Origin: Batillaria attramentaria
Taxonomy: Eukaryota > Mollusca > Gastropoda > Batillariidae
Reading direction: 5' to 3'
NCBI GenBank assembly: GCA_018292915.2
Contig: JACVVK020000151.1
Location: 1,197,501-1,261,500 of the forward strand
DNA length: 64,000 bases
Below the pieces are notes generated by a model, which worked only from the letters and a program-made list of their open reading frames with translations, did not search any database and was not told the DNA's origin. This document shows, one piece after another, positions 36,601 to 48,300 of the stretch. The position numbers and the translations under genes are program-made. Numbering within the stretch: position 1 is the first letter of the stretch; each line of letters begins with the position of its first letter.

Positions 36601-39600
36601 AATGTGCTGTATTGGTTCACACACTGATTGCAAGATACTGTGACTTGGTTCTGATAGGAACACAGCAGATGATGTGTCTTACTGTCTGTTTTGTCACACT
36701 GTGTGCCTGTGTACAGGTTGATACAGTCAAACCTGTGTAAGGCGGTCACCCAAGGGATGGGGCCAAACTGACCGCCTTAGACAGGTGACCGGGTTATCCA
36801 GGGTGGCATGTCAACAGCTAGCATGTCAGGGGATCCTCTGGGGTGACCAGGTTAGACAGTGGCATAGCTTATACAGGTGACCGCCTTGGCAGGTTCGACT
36901 GTATTCAGTTGCAAGATTGACATGCACATCTCCATGTAACATGATGATGATGATGATGATGATGATGGAGACTTGGTATTGCGTATGGCTTCACCCTCAC
37001 TGCACTTACGGAGAAGTTTTTGAAAGAAAGATAGTGAAAAAAAAATACAGACAATTACTTGGATGATGGATGAAGAGATGAGTCTTCAGGCGCTTCCCGA
37101 ATGTGATGATGCTGACTGCTTCTTTCACTGACTCAGGACTAAGACATTCTTTTGTTGAATTTATGGGTGTGTGTGTGTGTGTGAGGGGGATTGTTTGTTT
37201 GTTTGTTTTAACTGAGCCAGTCAGTGAAAGACCCAGTGCCTCTCACTTCATTGAAAAATTCTTCACTTTCTGCCTGTTCACCGTCAGACAACTGCGTTAC
37301 GAGTGGGACGAGACGACCAACAACTGTCAGGTGTTACAGTCCAACGCTGCCTTCCAGTATGGTTATGAGTACCTGGGCTGTTCTCCACGCCTCGTCATCA
37401 CACCTCTCACAGACAGGTGTTACCTGACGCTGTCTGGCGCCATGAACTTGCACCTGGGTGGCTCGCCTGCAGGGCCTGCAGGTACCGGCAAGACTGAGAC
37501 TGTCAAAGACCTGGCCAAGGTACGGTTGTTCAGGGCCTAAAGTCTTCCACCTTTTGCAGAATTTCCACCTTTGGCTCAAAATTTTCCTCCCCATAAAAGG
37601 GGAGCCGGGGTGGCCGAATGGTAGAGCGTTGGACTTCTAATGCTCGGGTCGTGAGTTCGTATCCCGGCTGGGGCCAAATATTTGTGCTGGCTTTTTCATC
37701 GTTGCCCCGTCTTTGATATCACCTGCATGTGGTGGAAAAGGACGTTAAACTCCCAAACACCCCAACACCCCCTCCTCCCCATAAAAACTGTTTCCTCCTC
37801 TGAAACACTTGTGACCAAAACGCACCAAATTGCACAGATTTTAGGTGAAATCCTCCAGAAAAAGAATTTCCTCTTCTGACACACTGAAAATCATGCCAAA
37901 ATGCACCAAACTGCACAGATTTTAATCCCTCGTGACTTTGCCACTTCATTACTAAATGCCACACACTTTTCTTCCTTTGGCACCATGGACCATTTTAAGG
38001 CCTGGTAGTTGTATAGAGCGTGCTTGTGATTGTCAGCACATTTACTGTTGTACTGTGATACTGTGACTTATGGTGAACGATGCTACTACTCTGCCACTGC
38101 TTGCAATTTGTCTCCACTTAACTGTTCCTCTGTTCATGTCTGAAGCGCTATTTTAAAGTTTTGTGAAAGGAAAATTTCAGGATTAACACTCTCATTTGTT
38201 CAAATTTCAGGCCATGGGAAAACAGTGTGTTGTGTTCAACTGCTCTGAGGGTTTGGACTACAAGGTTGGTGTCTTTTCAGAGAAATATGTCCATCCATAT
38301 TTAGCTAGTTATAATTCTCAATGGAATATTTCTCCTACGATTATACCAGATGACATGATACTACTTGTATATAGGTTACCGTGCAGCGAAGGCTAGGAGG
38401 GGATTAGCTAAGGGGCGCAACGCCTTACATGGATTATGGATACGGTCAGATGTTCTTCCCTTCATTGGAACCCCCTTCTCCACCCTTTCCCCCAGCATAC
38501 CAGGGTGTTGGTTTCTTTGGTTCTCAGCCTTAAGTTCAGGTCCCGGTCCAACCCCCCACACCCCCTCCCCCTCCTTCCCCAGGTAACCCGTCTACCCAGG
38601 TCCCTGCCTAGTGAGGAAGATAGTGGGTTAGAACCCAAGGAGTGGGATGTATTTGACAACAGATCTCCTGCCATGATTATTCAGCTGGCTGAAAGATGTT
38701 TACATTAGGATCTCCTGCCATGATTATTCAGCTGGCTGAAAGATGTTTACATTAGGATCTCCTGCCATGATTATTCAGCTGGCTGAAAGATGTTTACATT
38801 AGGATCTCCTGCCATGATTATTCACCTGGCTGAAAGATGTTTACATTAGGAGTTTTGAATGCTTTTGAAATATTAACTGTTAAGTTCAAGGGCTTTATGG
38901 AATGCTTGCATGATGCTTTTTCTTTTGCGCGCAGATGCTGGGGAAGTTTTTCTCGGGCCTGGCACAGTCTGGCAGCTGGTGCTGTTTTGACGAGTTTAAC
39001 CGCATCGACATTGAGGTGCTGTCGGTGGTGGCCCAGCAGATTCTCACCATTAAGACGGCCAAGGATTCGAACTCCCTGCGCTTCATGTTCGAGGGCCGAG
39101 ACATCAAGCTGAACATCACCTGTGCCTACTTCATCACCATGAATCCCTCGTTAGTGCATTTTTGTGGCACTCTGCCTTAGTAGGCTGCAAAACTGTTTAT
39201 CCTATTGACTATAGCAGTTTTGTTTGTGTTCTTTTAGGATAGTTTAGTTATTGTACGCCTCAGTGAAGACTAGTAAAACCATGGTACCTTACACCACCAC
39301 TGTGTTGAAGTTCACTGACAAATTATAGGTGTTAGAAATACATGAAAAGGACAAAAATTAATGTGCTTCAGTATAGGCCGATATATATGCCAGTTGTCAC
39401 TACTGGTCAAAGTGAATGTAAAGTTCTGTGTAGATGAGTCCAAATTATTGTCTTTTTTATGTGTCTTTTTTATGTGTCTTTTTTATGTGTCTTTTTTATG
39501 TGTCTTTTTCCTATTATTCATAGAAAATGGGGATTTTGTGCTGCACAAGAATTATTGTTACTACCAAATGTTTATTTTGAACAAGAACATGAAACTGAAA

Positions 39601-40681
39601 TCGGTATTTTTTGACACAGATACGCAGGAAGAGTGGAGCTGCCTGACAACCTAAAGTCCCTCTTCCGCTCGGTGGCCATGATGGTTCCAGACTACGCCCT
39701 CATCGCCGAGATCATGCTGTTCTCCGAGGGCTTCGTGACGGCCCGTTTGCTGTCGCAGAAAATCGTTAATCTGTACCAGCTTGCAAGTGTTCAGTTGTCG
39801 CAGCAGGATCACTACGACTTTGGCATGCGCGCCATCAAGTCTGTACTGGTCATGGCGGGTCATGGCAGGAGACATGCACAACAAAAGTCAGTATTTAGAT
39901 ATTGTAGTCATTTTACAGTGGATGTTGTTGTAGAAATAGTAGTAGAATTAGTAGTTTTGGTGGCTTAGATGTCTGACTTAGACTTTTCTGCACTAAAGAT
40001 GTTCACGGCACAGGTTGTTCAAAGAATTTGGAGATATAAAGTTGCAAATGTACATGTTTATGCTAAACAAATTTTATTGATATGTCCTTGTCTTGAAGAA
40101 TTTGGCGCAAGTTTGCGTCATGGGCAAGACTGATTAAAATCATTTGTGGCACTCCTGTTTGTCATTGTCAGTATACACCACCACAGTATCCTACCTCTTA
40201 GTTGTGAAATGAAATGCACCATTTTTGCGTAAAAATATGAGAATGGCAAAATGACCTGTCGATATGAATGACATAGTATACAAAGCAACATTTCAATTTC
40301 TGTTGCCAGGAGTGGTCCAACACCCAAGCAGTTGACTGACGAAGAAGAGGCCCACGTGTTGATCCACTCTCTGCGTGACGCCAATCTGCCCAAGTTCCTG
40401 GCGGAGGACGTGCCGCTGTTCGAGAGTATCTTGGATGACTTGTTTCCTGGTGTTGCACCTCCTGAGCAGGACCTGGGGGGTTTGGAGGTCAGTTCCTTCC
40501 AATACCTGGACACACAATGAAACATGCATATGTACATCATTGGTTGGAACATGTGGTGAAACAAGTTTAGCGTAAAATAGAGAATGTTATTTCAAAATTA
40601 TATCACTTTTGACTACCTCTGTTCTGCCACATCAAAATCTTCAGTGTCATTGTTATACTGTCTCTCATTGACCACATGGAC

Positions 40682-40726
<45 letters not shown>

Positions 40727-43330
40727 TTTTAGCTGTAAGATAGTTAAACTCCTGTTACATATTAACTGCAATGTACATACTCATTATTTTCATAATCAAA
40801 ACCGTCCCAACTTCATCTGCATTGTTCCCATTTTATCTACTCACAGAAAGCCATCTCCATGGCGATTCGTGACCTTGGCCTTCAGCACTGGCCCAATCAG
40901 ATTGACAAAGTGCGTCAGCTGTACAGCCAGGTGTTGGTTCGTCACGGTGTGATGTTGGTCGGCCCGACGGGCGGGGGGAAGACTGCGGTCCGCAGCATCT
41001 TGCAGAAAGCCCTCATCCTCCTGCCCATGCTGATGCCCCAGGATGGAGTCAAACACGACCTGGACACTAAACGGCCCAGTGTCTTCTTGGTGAGTAGAGG
41101 CAGCTTTTCTGTGTGAACCGTAAGCCGGTAGTGAGTGGTTAAAAGTCCGCAATCTCAACAAAAAACTGCAAACATTTTGCTTTTTAAAAACTGGGACTCC
41201 TGCAACATTATGCAGGCAGCTCTGTCACAGTTGCAGAGTTTTCAGCACTTCTGCATTCTTTTGTCTCTCAGAATCGTGGCAAGAAGGGGCACGTGGAGAC
41301 GTTTGTCGTAAATCCCAAGTGCGTGAAGCTGGGTGAGCTGTATGGTGAGACGGATCCCCACACCTTCGAGTGGACTGACGGACTTATTGCCACAGCAACC
41401 CGTCGCTTTGCAAAGGAGTCCGCATCTCCAGTTCCCTCCGTCAGTGAAGACAACAAGTCTGCCCGACCCGTCTCATCATTGACAGATGTTTCCACAGCAA
41501 CCCACATGACACATGTGCGTATATGTTGTCTACTGTTGATCATAACATACCCCATGTGTGTATATGTTGTCTACTGTTGATCATAACATACCCCATGTGC
41601 GTATATGTTGTCTACTGTTGATCATAACATACCCCATGTGCGTATATGTTGTCTACTGTTGATCATAACATACCCCATGTGCGTATATGTTGTCTACTGT
41701 TGATCATAACATACCCCATGTGCGTATATGTTGTCTACTGTTGATCATAACATACCCCATGTGCGTATATGTTGTCTACTGTTGATCATAACATACCCCA
41801 TGTGCGTATATGTTGTCTACTGTTGATCATTAACATACCCCATGTGCGTGTATGTTGTCTACTGTTGATCATAACATACCCCATGTGCGTATATGTTGTC
41901 TACTGTTGATCATAACATACCCCATGTGCGTATATGTTGTCTACTGTTGATCATTAACATACCCCATGTGCGTATATGTTGTCTACTGTTGATCATTAAC
42001 ATACCCCATGTGCGTATATGTTGTCTACTGTTGATCATTAACATACCCCATGTGCGTATATGTTGTCTACTGTTGATCATAACATACCCCATGTGCGTAC
42101 ATGTTGTCTACTGTTGATCATAACATACCCCATGTGCGTGTATGTTGTCTACTGTTGATCATAACATACCCCATGTGCGTATATGTTGTCTACTGTTGAT
42201 CATAACATACCCCATGTGCGTATATGTTGTCTACTGTTGATCATAACATACCCAATGTGCGTATATGTTGTCTACTGTTGATCATAACATACCCCATGTG
42301 CAAATGTGGAAAACAATATGGCCACCTGGTAGTCTGGGCCCATATGTAAAAGTCGACGTTAATTTAACCCACGGCTACAGACCAGCCCAGACTAGGACAA
42401 AAGAAACCGAAAAGAAAAATTAAATAAAAAAGGAAGCGAAGAAAGGAAGACAAAAATACTTCTATAACGGCTCAGGCACCTTCCTGGAATGGGCCCGCTT
42501 CCTGATTAACAACAAAAAACAACAGAAAATTTAACCCTATAGCTAGTTTAGTTCGAGGTTACACTCTAACACGGGGCTAAAAGCCTTAACCTCAGCTATT
42601 ACATACGGGCCCTGGATTGTACAGGTGTCTGTAAGTTGGGAGAGACTGAGGGGGGGGGGGGGGGGTATTTTGAATTCAGTGTGTCTGCCGGCTGTTTATT
42701 TATCCATCAGTCTTTTTGTCTATCCTGCAGATCCATATTTTGAGGCCGCTGTTCTAATTGTGTGACGCCCACTGTACTGATTTTGCTTTTTTGTTTGTGC
42801 ATTACACATGTACATTGCAAAAGAAGCATCTTAAGAGAACAGTCAGATGAACTTCTATTTTTTAATTGATTCCCACAGACTTCGATCAAGACAGATTCTA
42901 CTAGTCAGCAGGACGCTGAAACGCTCCCTTCGGCCATGGAAGGTGAGATGGAGCGGAAAGAGGTCAGTGAGGGACCGATCACAGACTGGCGCTGGGTGAT
43001 CCTGGATGGTCCTGTGGACACACTGTGGGTGGAGAACCTCAACACAGTTCTTGATGACTCCAAGGTAAAGCCAGAGAACAATTCAGACTTAATAGCCGAG
43101 GCAAGAGCTCATTACCTGGTAATGGGATTTTGGCCAAGGTGATGAGCTAGGAGATGCGTAAACACCCACTCTGCTTTATAACTTGCTTTCTCTGCTTGTA
43201 ACATGATAATAATAATGCTTGTGTGTAAGGAAGATGTCAGATGCCAGCACGCTGCATAAGAGGGTAGTACAAGCTTCCTGTGTTGGCCCTAAAAGTCATG
43301 CATTATCAGTTATGGGATGGTTCATGTATG

Positions 43331-43394
<64 letters not shown>

Positions 43395-45321
43395 CTTCGT
43401 TTTGTTTTGTTTTTGTTTTTTCTTTTTCAATACCCTACGTGGGTCAGGTAAAATAAATGACTTGGACTTGACTTTGGTTTCTCAGGCTCATTTTATGACT
43501 TGTTTCAAGAAAGCCTGAGAACTATTCAGCCAGACTGAGACGGTTTCTGATGTGTATTTCAGGTGTTGTGTCTAGCAAGTGGAGAGCGAATCTCTCTGTC
43601 CCTGGGGATGCGTCTGCTGTTTGAGGTGGACAACTTGTCACAGGCCAGTCCCGCCACCATCAGTCGCTGTGCTATGGTCTATATGGTCAGTTGCGAAGCA
43701 TATTGTTGTTTCGTTGTTTTTTGTGTTTGTTCTTTTTCTCTCTTCTTCTTGTTGCTGCTGTACAATTGAATCAGCACTTGAAGAAATAACTTGGGTCAAA
43801 ATGTTACTTTATTTTTCTGCTGTAGATGAGGATGCGTGTTTCTCGAATTGCAATGGAATGCACAAACACTAAACAATCTTGGAAATGAAAATTGTAAGGC
43901 CTTTGAGTAGTTTGACATTAACATGACAAGGGCAGAAGTTCTATGAACTATAAGATGAATGGATTTATTAGATCCAACTTTTCAAACTCATGGTCATGTA
44001 CTTCTCTTCTTTTTTTTTCTTTTTTCTTTTTTTTTTTCATGTTTCAGGATCCAGTTGACCTTGGCTGGAAGCCATATGTGAAGACTTGGTTAAATCGACT
44101 CCCTCGTGACATGCCCGACAGTGGAAAGAACCACCTTCAGGCTCTCTTCTTTCATGCCATCGACAGAGGCCTGCGATTCTTGCAGCATCACTCACGTTTC
44201 CTCTTCTTACCTGCCCCTGAGATGAGCATCATCGCCTGTTTGTGTAACATCATGAATGCCTACATCGACTTCTTGAAGGAAACATGGGGGCTTTGGCAGC
44301 CCAGGTGAACACATAAAGCTTAATAATTATTGCCATTGGTGCATTGCAGTTTTTGATTTAAAAAAAAAAAAAAAAATTATCAAGGCCTCTGTAATCATAA
44401 GGGTCCAGTTCTGTTCAAGGGGTCAGTGGGTCTCTTGTCACTGTCACAACAGGAAAAAAATGCAAATCTTGAAATCTTGATTTCACTTAAATCTTTGGTG
44501 GGGGACGTTGGGGGTGGGGGGGGGGGGGGGTTAACGTCCTTTTCCACCATGTAAGGGTGATATCAAAGATGGGGCAATGAGACAGAAAAGGCCAGTACAA
44601 ATATAAATCTTTACTGCCTCATCATCAGCTGTATACTTTTTACAGTACAGCACCAGGGACATTGTGATTAGTATGGCAGTTTTTGGGTTTTTTGGGTTTT
44701 TTTTTTTTTTTTTTTTTTTTTTGGGGGGGGGGGGGGGGGTTTCTTTCCTGTTTTAATTCGATTTTGTTATTTTTTGTTTTTGTTCTGCTCCGTTCTGTTT
44801 TTTTATTTTAGTTTTTTGGAGGGGGATTGGATTCATTTCTTACATGTCCTACAATCCTTGATTGTGTAGACCGTGATGAAAACCAACAGACAGGAAGTCC
44901 TGAAGACAGTCGTTGCTCCAGCAGGAGTTCATCTCGAGGGCCATCAGGTCGATTGTCACGCAACAAACGACGAGGCCCGAAACGCCACGTACGGGTAAAG
45001 GAGTGACACGGAGAGTGTCAGTGATATCAGCAAACCCAGCTCAAGGTATCTTCATCAGTTGATGTGACCAGTGTTTGTTTGTTTATTTGTTTTGTTTTTT
45101 TTTAACGGGCATAGCTGCCAACCGTCGGCACTTTTTTAAGTTGTTTCTCTTATGAGACGGGGCAGATTTTGCTACGCGCAGCAGCAAGTTTCACTGATAC
45201 AAAACAAGACTGTGACGTTTCTCCACACAGTACTTACTTTCACGCACACAGTGACGTAACGAAATCTGCGTCATAGACACCTTACGTGCACACTTTGCTG
45301 CTGCGTTCTTTTTGGCGGGAA

Positions 45322-45354
<33 letters not shown>

Positions 45355-48300
45355 GACGGATGTAATGATGGCTATCTGCTAAACCACCTCGCCGGGTGGC
45401 TTTTTATTTTGAGATAAAATGGGCAGTCATATTCTCCAGAGCTATTTTTCACGATTTTTATCCTGCCGCATTTTGAGAACAGTTATCGCCGATTTGAAAA
45501 AATCGGTCATGTTACGAATTTTTTCGAAAAAAAATGTTCAAATGGCTTCATTTTCTGAAATTGGGAAGATATCCAATTATACTGCCTGTTTTCGTAGCAC
45601 AGCTCTGTAGCTCTGACAGGTTTTGTGTTAAGAAAAATATTTCCGAGGTAGGGGTGGTTTGCACTATAAGGCCAAATATCTATGAAAAGACACCTTCAAA
45701 TTACTCATCATTCCGGTATTTTTGTCACTTGTGACAACATGCACATATGACATGAACTATTGCACTATGATAGCTTTAGTATTAAGAATAACAAGAGTCT
45801 TTTAGATAAACACATTTTTTTCACGTTTCTTCGAGAAGCGCCGGTCAAAAAAGTTCAATTTTTGCAATTTCGTAAGTACAATCCAAGGCACTTTAAGTCC
45901 ACGTTTCATCAGCTCTCTAGATTCTTCCAGATTTTATGTCAAATTAATTCAGTCCCGGAAGTCACAAAAGCAACAAGGAAATCCCAAGATATGAACAAGT
46001 ATCATCTGTCAGACGAGCAGCGTGAGGCTGACGGCAAATGTTTGGTTCACAGACAAAATCTGCAGTATTGTCACTGCTTCCGAACATTCATATCAGCCCT
46101 CTAGATCTTCCAGATTTCATGTGAAAAATAATTCAGTCGGAGAAGTCACAAAGCCAATAGGGAAACCACAGGACATAAACAAGCATCTCAGACGATCTCA
46201 GTGCTAGAGGCTGACGCCAAAAGTTTAGTTCACGGAATTGACGTCATCTCTCTCTCTCTGTATGACGACCTGCTTGAGGCTGACGTCAAATGTTTAGTTC
46301 ACAGGAACTGCACGTCTCTCTCTCTCTCTCCTCTCTGGGGAGCCAGGGTGGCCGAATGGTAGCACGTTGGACTTTCAATGCTTGGGCCGAGAGTTTGAAT
46401 CCAGGCCGCTGGGGCCAAATATTTGTGCTGGCCTTTTTCTCGTTGCCCCGTCTTTGATATCACCCTTATGTGGGGAAAAGAGCGTTAAACTCCTAAACCC
46501 ACACCCACCTACCCACCTCTCCCTCCCCTCTCCCTCTGCCTCTCTCTCTCCCTTCTTTCCCCACACCCCGGGCACCCCCACCCCCAGTCACGTGGCTAAT
46601 CGGTCAAGGTCGTAGAGGATCTAGTGTCATCGGTAGAACTTGGAGAGGGAGAACCGGCAACAATAACAACAAAATAGACAAAATAAAATGAAGTTGGAGA
46701 ACAACTTTGTAGGACGGGGCCTTGTCCTCCTTGTCATAGTTGTAATGATTCCTGGAATCAGATACGATAGCACTGACAAACAGTTTCAGTTTCCACAATT
46801 TCAGGGGGGAAAAAAGCAAAAAAAAAAAAAAAAAAAAGGCCAACCACTGAATTTCCATTCCTACCGAGTTCCACTCCCTCCACATTAATTTTGATCTAAG
46901 CGTACTGTTTACGGGTGTATGCTTTATGCATGCACATAGGAAAACTTTGGCAGGGCGATCGGTGGTTCCTTACAGCTTTCAAAACTGATGTCACCCTACT
47001 GTCTGTCAAACTCATAGGTTTGTTTTATGAAATGGTCAGGACAGACCCAAGTATGAAAATCTCTGTCTTCAGACTCACATCATTAAACTTTTAAATTCCA
47101 AAAGCCACCAGCCATCAACTTTTCATTTGACCTTGACTGGCGACTGTCATTGGAACTGCAGTTGTGACTGCTGTGGCTGTTTCCCACACTTGTCAAACTT
47201 GAAGGTTCATTGTCTGACTGGTTCATTGTCTGACTGGCTCATTGTCTGTTTAGTAGACTGAGTCATATCTTTGGTTAAATCACTCTTCCCTGATTGTGTT
47301 TTCGGCTTTGACAGCTAACAGACAAGCAAACAAATGGAGAAGGTGGTTCTGCCTGAGCAAATCACTCCACACCTGTAACACTAGCTGTATGTTTATCTGG
47401 TATTAATGTGTTGTTTGTTTGTTTGTTTGTTTGTTTTTCAAAATTACACTGTATCACAGTGTGTATTAGTCTCACACCAGAAGAAATAGACGCTGCAGTT
47501 GTTAACACTCACTGTACCAGGTTTACATTATCTCTAGTAAAGTCTGCTGAGTGAAGGGTTTGCACAAGATTACTTAGTGAATCAGTCTAGTCTTCATGTC
47601 TTCACATCAAGGTGTGTATTAGTCTCACACCAGAAGAAATAGACGCTGCAGTTGTTAACACTCACTGTACCAGGTTTACATTATCTCTAGTAAAGTCTGC
47701 TGAGTGAAGGGTTTGCACAAGATTACTTAGTGAATCAGTCTAGTCTTCATCTTCACATCAAGGTGTGTATTAGTCTCACACAAGAAGAAATAGACGCTGC
47801 AGTTGTTAACACTCACTGTACCAGGTTTACATTATCTCTAGTAAAGTCTGCTGAGTGAAGGGTTTGCACTAGATTACTTAGTGAATCAGTCTAGTCTTCA
47901 TGTCTTCACATCAAGGTGCACTGAGTTTGTCCAATATTTCCTCACTCAAGCCATAGCGAGGCCAAGAAGTATTTCCTGGAGAAACACCCGAGTCAGCTGA
48001 CCAACTTGCTGGGCAAACTGTTTGTCTTCTCCTTCACCTGGAGCATGGGTGGCATTCTGCGGCGTCAGGAGGACGCGGATGAGGATGAGTCAGTCAACAG
48101 ACGTGGAGGTGACAAACAGGAAGTTGACATCGACATCTGCAGCGAATTTGACAACTTCGTGCGGGAGATGTTTGAAGTGGAGCCCCCACTTGGTGAGTTT
48201 GATGCTAATTTGGGGGCATTGGGACAGGGATATGGGAAGGGGATGAAATAACTGGTGGGAGCTTGTGCTTCTTTCTTTCTTTGTGGGATGAAAAATTTGG

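Larger units (their letters stand above)
37288..40487 (+). other. DNAH14 AAA1 exons (main ATPase site)
   Basis: Exons: 37288-37519, 38211-38264, 38935-39149, 39620-39886, 40310-40487. Walker [11 protein letters not shown] is at 37472-37501, Walker [11 protein letters not shown] in exon 38935. The sensor loop reads MNPSYAGR across the 39149/39620 junction, with Ser where most dyneins have Gly. Then come [20 protein letters not shown], the [14 protein letters not shown] block and [14 protein letters not shown]. The site looks competent for ATP hydrolysis. Confidence 0.92.

Noticed and set aside
41893..42117. ORF with repeated histidine/isoleucine peptide
   Set aside because: Produced by the 41-bp minisatellite in an intron.
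44870..44994. Extra DNAH14 exon between 44304 and 47957
   Set aside because: Length 125 breaks the frame; exons 44048-44304 (ending phase 2) and 47957 (entered in phase 2) join correctly without it. Kept only as a finding.
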